The translations under genes were made by a program, and so were the position numbers. DNA of 30,444 nt from CAZSVE01 sp964610175 (GTDB lineage: Bacteria > Pseudomonadota > Gammaproteobacteria > HK1): positions 1 through 30,444 of the forward strand of contig CAZSVE010000036.1 of assembly GCA_964610175.1 (NCBI GenBank), given 5' to 3'. Below are positions 15,100 through 24,044 of this stretch, in pieces (positions within the stretch are counted from its first letter, which is position 1; the number at the start of each line of letters is the position of its first letter). The notes under the pieces are model-generated. The model did not search any database. It worked only from the letters and a program-made list of their open reading frames with translations, and was not told where the DNA came from.

Positions 15100-16437
15100 T
15101 CACGGGGTATCGGCGTCCCGTCGATGTCCGGCGAGTGCTTCTATTTCATCGATAGTGCGCGGGGCGTCGTGGGTCAGAATCTCGCAACCGCTTTTGGTGA
15201 CGAGGACGTCGTCTTCGATGCGCACCCCGATATCCCACCACTTCCTCGGTATTTTCCTGTTTCCGCCACGGATATAGATGCCCGGTTCCACGGTGAATAC
15301 CATTCCCGGCTCCAGGGTTCTCCATTTTCCATCCACTTTGTAATTTCCCACGTCATGCACATCCAGGCCCAACCAATGGCCGGTGCGATGCATGAAGAAC
15401 TTTCGGTATTTTTTGTTTTTGATGAGCTTGTCGACGCGTCCCTTCAAGAGCCCGAGGGTGACGAGTCCTTTCGTGATGGTGCGAACGACGGCCTTGTGCG
15501 GGTCATTGTAGTGATTTCCCGGTCGTATTTGCGCGATGGCCGCCTCCTGTGCTTCGAGGACGAGCTGATAGATATCTCTCTGGGCTGCCGTGAATCTCCC
15601 GTTTGCCGGAAAGGTTCGGGTGATGTCGGCGGCATAGTTCTGGTACTCGGCGCCGGCGTCGATCAATAACAGCTCTCCATCCTCGATCCTACTGTCATTG
15701 GCCATGTAATGCAGGATACAGGCATTGCGCCCTCCGGCGACGATGGATGGATAGGCGGGGGAGCGGCTCCCGAATCGAAGGAATTCATGGTTCAATTCGG
15801 CCTCGATTCGGTATTCCATCATGCCGGGGCGACACACCTCCATGGCCCGCCGGTGCGCGCGAATGCTGATCTCCGATGCCTTGCGTATCAGATCGATTTC
15901 ATGGCGACTCTTGAATAGCCGCATGTTGTGTACCAAATAATCGAATGAGACGAACTCGGTGGGGAGGGGTTGCAAATGTCGGGATTTTTTCCTTGAGACA
16001 TTCATCCAATCGGTGATCTTCTCATCGAATTCGGGATAGCGCCCCATGGCGTAAACGACCCGGTTTCGCTTCTTCATGAGATCGGGGAGGACCCTATCGG
16101 CGTCCTCGATGGGGTAGGCGTCATCGGCGCCAAAGGTATCGCGGGCCCCCTCGAGGCCCGCCCGCTCCCCCAGCCATGTTTCTTCCCTTGGGTTGCGCTT
16201 TCGGCAAAACAGCAGGAATTCACCCTTGGCGCGCCCGGGGGAAAGGACGGCGATGGCGGAAGGTTCGGAGAAACCGGTGAGATAGTAGAAGTCGGAATCC
16301 ACCCGAAACGGGTATTCCACGTCCCGATTGCGCGTATGAACGGAACCCGAGGAGAGGATGGCGATGCTGCCTTCTCCCATCCGTTCCATGAGTCGGCGGC
16401 GCCGTTGGCGAAATTCTGTTTTATGGCGAAAATCCAT
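15100..16437 (-). CDS. pepP: Xaa-Pro aminopeptidase (aminopeptidase P)
   Basis: A cytoplasmic dimanganese peptidase that removes an N-terminal residue before proline. Seen: the N-terminal creatinase-like domain beginning EFRQRRRRLMERMGEGS and with YYLTGFSEP, then the pita-bread catalytic domain with the five metal ligands: two Asp in LLIDAGAEYQNYAADITRTF, His in HRTGHWLGLDVHD, Glu in FTVEPGIYI and Glu in GVRIEDDVLVT. From the ATG at 16437 it has 445 residues, close to E. coli PepP (441), and begins where family members begin. A TTG at 16485 would add 16 residues with no family counterpart and only a weak ribosome site. In many relatives pepP precedes ubiH and follows a ygfB-type gene; neither is here. 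Repeats lie directly upstream. Confidence 0.96.
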   Translation of the reverse strand: MDFRHKTEFRQRRRRLMERMGEGSIAILSSGSVHTRNRDVEYPFRVDSDFYYLTGFSEPSAIAVLSPGRAKGEFLLFCRKRNPREETWLGERAGLEGARDTFGADDAYPIEDADRVLPDLMKKRNRVVYAMGRYPEFDEKITDWMNVSRKKSRHLQPLPTEFVSFDYLVHNMRLFKSRHEIDLIRKASEISIRAHRRAMEVCRPGMMEYRIEAELNHEFLRFGSRSPAYPSIVAGGRNACILHYMANDSRIEDGELLLIDAGAEYQNYAADITRTFPANGRFTAAQRDIYQLVLEAQEAAIAQIRPGNHYNDPHKAVVRTITKGLVTLGLLKGRVDKLIKNKKYRKFFMHRTGHWLGLDVHDVGNYKVDGKWRTLEPGMVFTVEPGIYIRGGNRKIPRKWWDIGVRIEDDVLVTKSGCEILTHDAPRTIDEIEALAGHRRDADTP

Positions 16438-16507
16438 GGCTGGCGAGGGCTCGCGAACTTTCTGTGAGCTTTGAAGCTCTATCAAGGTGAACCTAGTATG
16501 AAAAGCT

Positions 16508-16560
16508 TTAACAGGGTGGTGAATTAAAGTCCCGGATGGACTTTTTCACCACCCTGTTAA
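16508..16560. repeat. Hairpin element with 16-bp perfect arms
   Basis: TTAACAGGGTGGTGAA at 16508-16523 is the exact reverse complement of 16545-16560. Inside it, AAAGTCC (16526-16532) pairs with GGACTTT (16538-16544), so almost the whole 53 bases can fold. The GGTGGTGAA/TTCACCACC core is shared with 3531-3557 and 22211-22253. There is no T tail, so a REP-like element is a better reading than a terminator. Confidence 0.65.
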
Positions 16561-16621
16561 GTCACGATCATCTCTGGTGAAGCTTTACCTCAGACCTTCG
16601 ATGCATGATGAGATAGCTTTT

Positions 16622-16755
16622 AGCCATCCCTGGCAACTGGGTTCCGCCAATCCATGGCGGAATGACGGGGGTGGTGGATTTTCACGAAAGCGCTTGCAAC
16701 TATTTCCTCCGTCATCCCGGCAAGGATTGCCGGGACCCAGTCGCCAGGGATGGCA
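16622..16755. repeat. MITE-like element with ~47-bp terminal inverted repeats
   Basis: The left arm (about 16622-16668, AGCCATCCCTGGCAACTGGG and on to AATGACGG) is repeated inverted at about 16709-16755 with a few mismatches, around a ~40-base centre. Each arm contains the GTCATCCCGGCA-type palindromic unit common as a dispersed repeat in proteobacteria. A single unit recurs at 25226-25258. No transposase is encoded. Confidence 0.6.
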
Positions 16756-16860
16756 ACCAAACAGTAGCATTTATGTCAAGTGAAATGCAGAAGGCTGTTA
16801 CCTCGATTGCACGCTTTTTCAAAACTCGATCCATCTGCAACAACTTTGCGCAATGAAAAG

Positions 16861-16965
16861 ATCCTGGCGAAGCTCCGCCTCGAACCAACAAAGCATGATT
16901 TGGTATCGGGGAAGCAAAATTTGATTTTTGCGGAACTTGACTCATTTGCGAAGATGAACGGGAAA
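16861..16965 (+). repeat. Dispersed repeat, most complete copy
   Basis: Starts CCTGGCGAAGCTCCGCCTCG, continues through ATGATTTGGTAT and ends near CATTTGCGAAGATGAACGGG. Its left half matches 26478-26530; its right half matches 12483-12555, 13471-13543 and, inverted, 70-108. It lies in the gene-free DNA between pepP and the autotransporter gene; 16966-17102 shows nothing further. Confidence 0.6.
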
Positions 16966-17102
16966 TCAACAAATCAACGAATACACCCCAATGGATGGCA
17001 CGTGGGATGGTGCCAAAAAACAGGCCGCAACGAAGCGCAAAGGCAGTTACCTTCCGATGAAATTCAGGGTTCGGATCAGGCCCCCGTAAAGCAGAGCAGA
17101 TA

Positions 17103-20100
17103 TCAGTAGACGTACTTCAACTTGACGGAGGCGGCGTGATTGTCGAACCCCTGGCGCAGCTCCGTGTCATACCTGACGTCGATGATGATGTTGTCTTTTG
17201 CCTGGAATTCGTAGCCGAGTCCGCCGCGGAACAGGAAGCGCTCCGGCTCCATGCCCTTGGTGGTGAATGCCGCTCCTCCGGCAACGAGTTGGGTGCTGAC
17301 GGATGACTGATCGGCCAATGCGTCGTAACCGAGCATACCACGAAGACTGAAGATGCCCTCTTCGAGCGGCGCATAACGGTATTCCCCGCCAACGCCCAGT
17401 ATCAGGGAATCCTGATCGGTGCTGGATATCTTCAGGTCGAGGGCCCCGGCGCCCTCTTCGGTATAACCATCCACGTTCACATAGCTGTATTCCGCCGACA
17501 GATTGGCGCGCACCATGGTCTCGGTGGATATCGGATAGTCTTTTTCCAGGGAGAGGCCCCCCATGAAATTGGTGCTGTCGTAGTCGACCTTGGCCACCCT
17601 GCCCAGGGAAGGAATGGCCCGAAGGCTGTCATATTGGCCCCGGCCGATACCGGCCTGTACATCGAGGCGAGTATCCGGTGTCAGTTCCCGGGTCCCATAG
17701 GCGCCGATCTGATAGGTATCGATATCGACGCTTTGCGTACCGGTATTGGCGTCCACATCGGTATTGGTATAGGAAACCGCCAGGCCCGCGTACCATTTCG
17801 GGGACAGGGGCCTGTCGAAGCCGAGCACAAGGCCCCGGGTATCCATGTCGTAGCCGGCGACGCCCCCCTTGTCGTCCTGACTGCCGACGCCACCGTAGGG
17901 TTGCAGCCACCAGGATACACCTCCGGCGGAGTCACCGGCGGCAAGGCCGGTCGTCATGCCATCCGGGCCTGTCAGGGCGGCGACGCGGTTTTGCATGACG
18001 CCGCTGAAGCCGCTGCCCACCTGGACCGCCACGCTGCTGCCCACCGTGGCCGTGGAAGTGGTTTTTATCTCCTCGAGGATCTTGACCCGTCCCGACGCGC
18101 TCGAATTTCCCAGTTTCTCGACCACCTGTTGCAGGTCCTGGGACAATTCGCTACCCCCTTCGGTGGCGGTGTCCAGAACGCTACCGAGCACTGCGGCAAT
18201 ATCGGCAACCTCCGTACCGCCAGCGGTATTTTCGGACGGTAACAACGCCTTGCCATAGGACTCCAGGCGCGTGGCATCGAGTTGGATTTTGCCCTTCTTG
18301 TCATCCACGGCGCCGAAATCGATGAGCAGATTGTTGGATGTCACGCTGATGGCGCCGGTGTTGGTTGCGGCGCCGCCATAGGTCAACACGTTACCGATGG
18401 TTTTCTTCTCATTCAGTTTCAGGAGATCGGTGGCGCCATCGGTGATATCGACCCGGATCCTATTGCCGAGATCCACATCCTTGGTGACATTCAAGGTCCC
18501 GTGGGTGAAGGAGGTTCCATTGGCGCCGACCTCGCTGATGTAGGTCCCTCCGCCGGTTTGGGCATAATTTCCCGTGATTTTTGCCGTTTTACCCACGGGA
18601 ACCTCCAATGTCCCCCGGTTTTCGAAGCCATTGGTTACGTCCAGACGGTGGCTGTCGTTGGTTATTTTCATGGCGCCGGTGGCGTCGATGACAAACCCGG
18701 CGGCATAGATATCGCCCTCGGGGACGAAATGATTGTCACTCGTTTGCCCACGCACGGTCACCACCGAACTGGCGGCATCGATAACGCCGATGACGCGCGC
18801 GGAATCTCCGGAAAGGGTGATCGTGGGCACCACGGTGGAGTCGTCGTTTTCCACGTAGATTGCACCGAGTTTCCCCTGGAGAGTGCCCGTATTGACGATG
18901 CCGCCCGTTATCGTGGTACCGAATCCGACATAGATAGCGTCTTCGTTCTCGGACTCGATGGTGCCCTGATTGATGAGGCTGCCATCGACGATAATCTTGG
19001 CGCCTCCCGTGGTATTCCCGCCCTTGGTATCGAAGGCTATGCCCGACTTGTCGGAGAGAACCGAGCCGCCTGCCTCGTTGGTGATATTGCCGGTGATACG
19101 GAGGGTGGCCTTTCCCTTGCCGGTACTGCGGGCATAGAAATCCATTGCGATGGGTTTGGCCTTGTTGGACTTGGCGGTAATCCTGCCGCTATTGGTGAAT
19201 TGCGCCACTTCGACATGGGCGTTTCCCGTGCCGGCAGTAGTGCTTTGGAGAGAGGTACCCCGAATGAACTTGCTTCCCTCTCCACTGGCATCGATGACGC
19301 CCCCCGCCGCATTGGTGATGCTCCCCACTCGTACGTAGGCATCCGCGGAACCGGTGACCTCTCCCTCGACCTCGATGCCGGCGGCTTGGCCCTCGAGCTT
19401 GCCCTTTCCCGTGGGCGCTATCGTATTTCCGTTGACGGTGATGGTGCCTTCGTTGCTCAGGGCGTTCACGCCGATGGTGGTCTTTCCCTCGCCCTCGGTT
19501 CGACCGGAGATGCCGATCCCCAGGACATCCGCGGCGTTCCCCTTGGCGGTAATGCCGCCCCGATTGACGATGCTGCCCGCGTTCAGCGTGGCAGACCCTT
19601 TGCGCTGTGCCGTACTCGTAAAGGCCATACCGAACGTGAAGTCGCCATTACCAGTAGCCGCGATGGTGGCGCCCTTGGCATTGACGACACTGTCGGCGCT
19701 CAGGCTGGCGTTGCCGCTGTTCCCGGTCAGGGCAAGGAAATCCACTCCCGAGGTCTGGGCATAGCTGTCTTCACTCACGGTCACGGTAATGGCGCCCTGG
19801 TTGGTAAATTTACCCACACGGGTAGTGCTGTTTCCGGTGCTCGATGTATTGCTGTCGAACCCGACCCCCATGGTGTCGCCGAGTTTCCCGGCAACGGTGA
19901 TGGCGCTTCCGCTGGCATTGATCACACTGGTTATGTCCAGCGTCACGGAGCTCGTCGAACTCTTCCTGTAGGCGGACCCGTGAATCCCCATCGTGTTCGA
20001 TCGGCCCGTTACCTGGATAGTGCCACTATTGATGATCCCGACTGCCCCCACGCTCGTGTTGTCATCATCGGCCAGGATACGGACGCCATCGAGATCGATG

Positions 20101-20471
20101 GAATCCTTGGTGGTGTTGACGCGGATGGCGCCATCGGAGGCAATGGTGATGCTCCCCGCCTGGACGCCATCGGCGACGACCCCATGACCGTCGGTGATAT
20201 CGATGCCGTTACCCGCCGAAATGGTGACGCTCTCGTTCGCCGAGAGATTCATTGTTTTCGTGGTGGCGGCATGGACTTTGTCTCCCGTCACCATGGAGGC
20301 ACCCACGATCCAGAGACAGGCCAGCACAACCGCCCGGCTCGGTTTTCTCATGCCGGATGCCTTCGGGCGCGATTTTTTGAACCCCACTGCATGGTTCCAT
20401 GCGCGTCCCGTTCCAAGGTGCAATCCGAAGCGAGGTTCGATTTTCGTATCTTGTATTGGATGGTTTTTCAT
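17103..20471 (-). CDS. Type Va autotransporter with repetitive beta-helix passenger
   Basis: A 1122-residue outer-membrane protein. Seen: a long N-terminal basic region, a hydrophobic signal core (VVLACLWIVGASMV, about 48-61) with a likely cut after VHA, then a passenger of degenerate repeats of the type SITNxGTITAxGN...GIxxxS...GNATxxVGS (about 75-620), typical of right-handed beta-helices and nearly free of cysteine. A linker helix leads to a C-terminal autotransporter barrel (about 840-1122, from WWLQPYGGVGSQDDKGGVAGY to VKLKYVY ending in an aromatic residue). Two starts are plausible: ATG 20471 (AGGA seven bases upstream, giving an extended signal region) and ATG 20351 (GAAGG eight bases upstream, giving a standard signal peptide beginning MRKPSR). 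No protease or lipase motif is seen in the passenger, so adhesion or cell-cell contact is inferred only. Secreted hydrolase genes lie upstream on the same strand. Confidence 0.92.
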   Translation of the reverse strand: MKNHPIQDTKIEPRFGLHLGTGRAWNHAVGFKKSRPKASGMRKPSRAVVLACLWIVGASMVTGDKVHAATTKTMNLSANESVTISAGNGIDITDGHGVVADGVQAGSITIASDGAIRVNTTKDSIDLDGVRILADDDNTSVGAVGIINSGTIQVTGRSNTMGIHGSAYRKSSTSSVTLDITSVINASGSAITVAGKLGDTMGVGFDSNTSSTGNSTTRVGKFTNQGAITVTVSEDSYAQTSGVDFLALTGNSGNASLSADSVVNAKGATIAATGNGDFTFGMAFTSTAQRKGSATLNAGSIVNRGGITAKGNAADVLGIGISGRTEGEGKTTIGVNALSNEGTITVNGNTIAPTGKGKLEGQAAGIEVEGEVTGSADAYVRVGSITNAAGGVIDASGEGSKFIRGTSLQSTTAGTGNAHVEVAQFTNSGRITAKSNKAKPIAMDFYARSTGKGKATLRITGNITNEAGGSVLSDKSGIAFDTKGGNTTGGAKIIVDGSLINQGTIESENEDAIYVGFGTTITGGIVNTGTLQGKLGAIYVENDDSTVVPTITLSGDSARVIGVIDAASSVVTVRGQTSDNHFVPEGDIYAAGFVIDATGAMKITNDSHRLDVTNGFENRGTLEVPVGKTAKITGNYAQTGGGTYISEVGANGTSFTHGTLNVTKDVDLGNRIRVDITDGATDLLKLNEKKTIGNVLTYGGAATNTGAISVTSNNLLIDFGAVDDKKGKIQLDATRLESYGKALLPSENTAGGTEVADIAAVLGSVLDTATEGGSELSQDLQQVVEKLGNSSASGRVKILEEIKTTSTATVGSSVAVQVGSGFSGVMQNRVAALTGPDGMTTGLAAGDSAGGVSWWLQPYGGVGSQDDKGGVAGYDMDTRGLVLGFDRPLSPKWYAGLAVSYTNTDVDANTGTQSVDIDTYQIGAYGTRELTPDTRLDVQAGIGRGQYDSLRAIPSLGRVAKVDYDSTNFMGGLSLEKDYPISTETMVRANLSAEYSYVNVDGYTEEGAGALDLKISSTDQDSLILGVGGEYRYAPLEEGIFSLRGMLGYDALADQSSVSTQLVAGGAAFTTKGMEPERFLFRGGLGYEFQAKDNIIIDVRYDTELRQGFDNHAASVKLKYVY

Positions 20472-20545
20472 CTTTCGGTCCTGGGAAAGCGAGTTTTTAG
20501 TCCCTCACAGGGAAAATCTTCGATAAAACGAGCAAAGGATTCGAT

Positions 20546-20627
20546 TGTCATTTCGAGCGCAGCGAGAAATCTTTTGCATTCGGAACATCTTGAAAGCAGA
20601 AGATTTCTCGCTGCGCTCGAAATGACA
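20546..20627. repeat. Perfect 28-bp inverted repeat element
   Basis: Bases 20546-20573 (beginning TGTCATTTCGAGCGCAGCGA) are exactly complementary to 20600-20627 around a 26-base loop. A broken copy, with the same left flank (CTCACAGGGAA...CGA-AAACGAGCAAA), lies at 23821-23892. Probably a mobile palindromic element; it could also stop transcripts entering from the hydrolase gene. Confidence 0.7.
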
Positions 20628-20635
20628 GTTGCGTG

Positions 20636-20669
20636 GGATGGGCACGGCGCTTCGCGCCTTTGCCCATCC
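20636..20669. repeat. Small hairpin repeat (GGATGGGCA...TGCCCATCC)
   Basis: GGATGGGCA pairs with TGCCCATCC and the inner GGCGC with GCGCC, leaving a TTC loop. This resembles a dispersed palindrome known from several gammaproteobacterial genomes. It adjoins the 28-bp inverted repeat directly downstream of the hydrolase gene. Confidence 0.5.
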
Positions 20670-20700
20670 TACAAGGCTGTTATTCCGTCGGATCATCCCG

Positions 20701-21999
20701 TCACGAGCACCCATCGTCGCGCCGGCGCGCCCGCCTGCGCGGCGTCTCATAGGGTTCCCGATCCAGGAATCGCTCGATGCGACTCGCGGCCTGCTCGATG
20801 AAAAGGATGGAATCCATATGTCCGGTATCGCCATCGATCTCGACGACCTCCACCATGGCGCGATTTCCGGCCTGGTCCCTTGCCGCCCGGATCATCCGGG
20901 CGGTTTCGCACACCTTCCCGTCGGGTATCACCAGATCGTCGGGGGTGTAGATGAACAATACCGGCGCCTTGATCCTGGCCAGTTCCTCCTCCAGGGAGCC
21001 ACTCTTACCGATGATATGGTCCTTGGTGGTCTTGATCCGATAAAGGAAAGTGTTGGCATCCACGGTCTTGGCAAATGCATCTGCCCCCTCTTCGAGGAAT
21101 ACATCGATCTTGTATTTATCATCGAAGTTTTCTCTCCGAACACTACTCTTCTTGGGGTCGGCCCAGTCGCGACCGAATTGCTCGGCCCACTTCCAATGGA
21201 GGATGAATAAGGCCATCACATTTCTCGCCCCCTTGATACCCTCGATGGGCTGGTCGTTCAGGGGGTATTCCCCTCCCTTCCATTTGGGATCGAGTTTGAT
21301 GAATGCTTTGGCCACATAGCTAACTCCCACCAGATAGGGGTCGCTTTGGGCGTGACCGGCCACGGGAATGATGCGTTTCACCATGTTCGGGTAGGCGTTG
21401 CCCCACTCCATGGTCTGAAAGGCCCCCATGGAGAGACCCGCCACGGCGTGCAGAGAGGTAATCCCGAGGCTATCCAGGAGCGCCTTCTGAACACGGACGA
21501 AATCCAGAATGGTAACCAGGGGAAATTTCAGGCCATAGGGTTTGCCCCCATCGCCGGGGTTCGGGGAGGCGGGGCCGGTGGTGATGACCCTGTTGTTGGC
21601 GCCGGGAGGGTTAGGAGCCTTGGGGTCGGAAATGGCATGGAGGTTGATCAGCGTGTCGGATGAAATGACGTAATACTTATCCGTATCGATGGCCTTCTTG
21701 GCACCGATGATGGCATCCCAGTAGCCGCGGCTCGTGTCGCTGGACGAATACCTCCCGGCGGCATGACTGGTGTAACTGAAGGAGTGGGTAATGAGGATGA
21801 CGTTGTCCTTGGCGGCATTCAGGTTCCCGTAGCTCTCCCAGCCGATCTTCACATCGAAGATGGTCCCGCCGCCGACGGTGTCGTAGCGGTCCATCTTGAA
21901 TTCCTTTTTTTCCACGATGCCCTCGTAGGCAAACGCCGGGGCGACGACGGATAAGATCGATAAAAGGGCGAGCAGAAAGGAAAATCTCAAGGGGTTCAT
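20701..21999 (-). CDS. Secreted MetX-like alpha/beta hydrolase, intact copy
   Basis: A 432-residue protein with the homoserine-acetyltransferase (MetX) fold but exported, so probably an esterase-type hydrolase and not a methionine-pathway enzyme. Seen: a signal peptide (1-24, cut after AFA), KIGWESYG and ILITHSFSYTSHAAG strands, the nucleophile elbow GLSMGAFQTMEWG (Ser190), an Asp in FIYTPDDLVIP (354/355) and His394 in DTGHMDSIL. The start ATG at 21999 has GGAGGAA about ten bases upstream; a start further up (22086) would bury the signal peptide. The C-terminal tail is very basic (PRRRARRRDDGCS). A frameshifted paralogue lies directly upstream with the same leader DNA. Substrate unknown. Confidence 0.86.
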   Translation of the reverse strand: MNPLRFSFLLALLSILSVVAPAFAYEGIVEKKEFKMDRYDTVGGGTIFDVKIGWESYGNLNAAKDNVILITHSFSYTSHAAGRYSSSDTSRGYWDAIIGAKKAIDTDKYYVISSDTLINLHAISDPKAPNPPGANNRVITTGPASPNPGDGGKPYGLKFPLVTILDFVRVQKALLDSLGITSLHAVAGLSMGAFQTMEWGNAYPNMVKRIIPVAGHAQSDPYLVGVSYVAKAFIKLDPKWKGGEYPLNDQPIEGIKGARNVMALFILHWKWAEQFGRDWADPKKSSVRRENFDDKYKIDVFLEEGADAFAKTVDANTFLYRIKTTKDHIIGKSGSLEEELARIKAPVLFIYTPDDLVIPDGKVCETARMIRAARDQAGNRAMVEVVEIDGDTGHMDSILFIEQAASRIERFLDREPYETPRRRARRRDDGCS

Positions 22000-22050
22000 G
22001 GTTGGGGTTCCTCCGGGGTCGTGGAGTAAAATACGGGGCAACCGATATAA

Positions 22051-22182
22051 AGCTGTTTTGGAATCGACTGCTCGCTCATCGAACATCGGGGCATCGATAG
22101 TCGAAGCCAGGGAAATTCAACCGAACGCAAGTTCGACCATGTGGGTTCCATGAAAAGCCAACCGAAACGACGGCGTAGTCTA
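22051..22182 (-). repeat. Duplicated leader DNA of the hydrolase genes, copy A
   Basis: About 130 bases upstream of the intact hydrolase gene match 23631-23762 upstream of its paralogue, including GAACATCGGGGCATCGATAG and AAAGCCAACCGAAACGAC. The shared stretch probably carries the promoter; no clean sigma-70 hexamers were found. Confidence 0.7.
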
Positions 22183-22210
22183 CGCCGGGTTTGGATGTGC
22201 CAACGGGAAC

Positions 22211-22253
22211 CAGGAAGGGTGGTAAAAAATGCAATTGTTCACCACCCTTCCTG
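22211..22253. repeat. Hairpin element (CAGGAAGGGTGGT family)
   Basis: A perfect 13-bp inverted repeat, CAGGAAGGGTGGT against ACCACCCTTCCTG, around AAAAAATGCAATTGTTC. In reverse orientation its centre matches 3531-3557. It lies just past the 3' end of the frameshifted hydrolase gene but lacks a T tail. Confidence 0.6.
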
Positions 22254-22291
22254 TCAATGGATTTCCCTGTCATTACCATCGGATCATCCCG

Positions 22292-23586
22292 TCACGAGCA
22301 CCCATCGTCGCGCCGGCGCGCCCGCCTGCGCGGCGTCTCATAGGGTTCCCGATCCAGGAATCGCTCGATGCGACTCGCGGCCTGCTCGATGAAAAGCATG
22401 GAATCCACATGTCCGGCATTGCCTTCGATCTCGGCAAATTCCACCATGGCCCGATTTCCGGTGTTGGTCCTTATCTCTCGGATCTTCCGGCCGGTTTGGC
22501 ATATCTTGTCGGCGGGCATCAACAGGTCGTTGGGGGAGTAAACGAACAATACCGGCGCCTTAATCCTGGCCAGTTCCTCATCCAGGGAGCCATTGTGACC
22601 CACGACATAGTCCTGACAGGCCTTGATCAGATAAAGGAAATGATTGGCATCCGCGTCCGCTAAATCTGCGGTTGCATCATCGTCGAAGGCCTTCGAGATC
22701 TGGTACTGATCATCGAATTTCCCTCTCCGAACACCACTCTTCTTGGGGTCGGCCCAGGCGCGACCGTATTGCTCCTCGAGCCACTGCCAATGGAAAGCAG
22801 TCATGACGAGCAGCTTTCTCGCCCCCTTCATGCCATCCATGGGCTGTCCCGTGGCATAGTAGTTCCCGTTTTTCCACTTGGGATCCATGGTAATGAATGA
22901 CTCCATCAGATCGAAAAGTCCCACGAAAATAGCGTCGCTGTAGGCATGGCCGGCCACGGCGATGACGCGCTTGACCATGTCCGGATAGGCATTGCCCCAC
23001 TCCACGGCCTGCATAGCCCCCATGGAGAGCCCCGCCACGGCGTGCAGGGAGGTAATCCCGAGACTGTCGAGAAGCGCCTTCTGGACCCTGACGAAATCCC
23101 GGACGGTAACCAGGGGAAATTCCAGCCCATAGGGTAAGTTCGTGGCGGGATTGTTGGTGGCGGGACCGGTGGTGATGACCTTGCCGGAATAGGCGTGATA
23201 GCTCACCAGTGTGTCGGATGAGAGGACGTAATACTTGTCCGTATCTATGGCCAAGCCAGAACCGATGATGGCGTCCCAGTAGCCGGGGCTCGTGTCGCGT
23301 CGGATGCGTACTTACCAGCGGCATGACTGTAGGCGCTGAAGTGAGGGGTAATGAGGATAACCTCTTTATCACGGCCACTTTGATCTTTCCTGGTACCGTA
23401 GCTCTCCCAGCCGATCTTGACATTCGAGATGGTCTTGCCGCCCACGGTGGTGTAGCTGTCCATTTCGAAGGTCTCTTTGGTAATGAGGTTGTCGTCGTAG
23501 GCAAGCGCCGGGACGGTAAAGATTGGGGCGACAGCGAATAAGATCGATAAAAACACGGAGACAAAGGAGAATTTCAATGATCTCAT
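22292..23586 (-). pseudogene. Secreted MetX-like hydrolase, frameshifted second copy
   Basis: A paralogue of the gene at 20701 in two frames. Codons from ATG 23586 give a signal peptide (MRSLKFSFVSVFLSILFAVA) through HAAGKYASD. Then a net +2 (or -1) change near 23300, where the intact copy reads GTGTCGCTGGACGAA and this one has two extra bases, throws the frame. The remaining frame (about 23300 to 22292) encodes YWDAIIGSGLAIDTDKYYV, GLSMGAMQAVEWG with the nucleophile Ser, FVYSPNDLLMP and NAGHVDSML. All catalytic residues remain, so either the break is recent, or it is a sequencing error. The same GGAGGAACCCC ribosome site precedes both starts. The 3' ~110 bases are almost identical to the other copy although the middle has diverged. 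Confidence 0.82.
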
Positions 23587-23630
23587 GATAGGGGTTCCTC
23601 CGGAGGGGAGTGAGGGAGTAGCCGAATTAA

Positions 23631-23762
23631 GATTGTTTTGGAACCGACTGCTCGCTTATCGAACATCGGGGCATCGATAGTCGAAGCCCGAGAAATTCGA
23701 CCAAGCGCAAGTTCGACCAAGGGGATTCTACGAAAAGCCAACCGAAACGACGCCGTAGTCTA
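23631..23762 (-). repeat. Duplicated leader DNA of the hydrolase genes, copy B
   Basis: Partner of 22051-22182; see that entry. The duplication unit thus covers leader plus gene. Confidence 0.7.
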
Positions 23763-24044
23763 TTCCGTCCCCAGGGAAAGTCAAAACAAAAATGGTTGAT
23801 ACAAAAATGGTTTCCATTTGCTCTCTCACAGGGAAGATCTTCGACGAAACGAGCAAAAATCCGATTGTCATTCTTCGCCGTGCTCGAAATGACAAAAGGC
23901 AACCCAAGAATCCTTGCTTCCGGCTATGCCGAGGCCGGGTTGGGTAACTTCAGGGAAAGCATTCGATCATCGGCAAAGCGGCCCGAAAATCATGGCCCCT
24001 CCGGGCAAGGGGGCGCCGCCGGGCGCCGCAACCGTGCCGGGTCC
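23763..24044. other. Repeat-bearing spacer downstream of ruvB
   Basis: At 23821-23892 lies a degraded copy of the palindromic element of 20546-20627 including its left flank; its left arm is mutated and shortened. The GC-rich rest, with GGCGCCGCCGGGCGCCG at about 24011-24027, could form a stable hairpin but has no T run. No gene is seen. Confidence 0.5.

Noticed and set aside
18282..20801. An 839-codon open frame on the plus strand opposite the autotransporter
   Set aside because: It is the complement of a repetitive, codon-biased passenger. It has no recognisable domain, runs through a perfect extragenic palindrome, and the opposite strand has a complete signal-passenger-barrel layout.
20701..23586. 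Calling the hydrolases homoserine O-acetyltransferase (metX)
   Set aside because: Both have signal peptides and no methionine-pathway neighbours; an exported esterase-type relative fits better.
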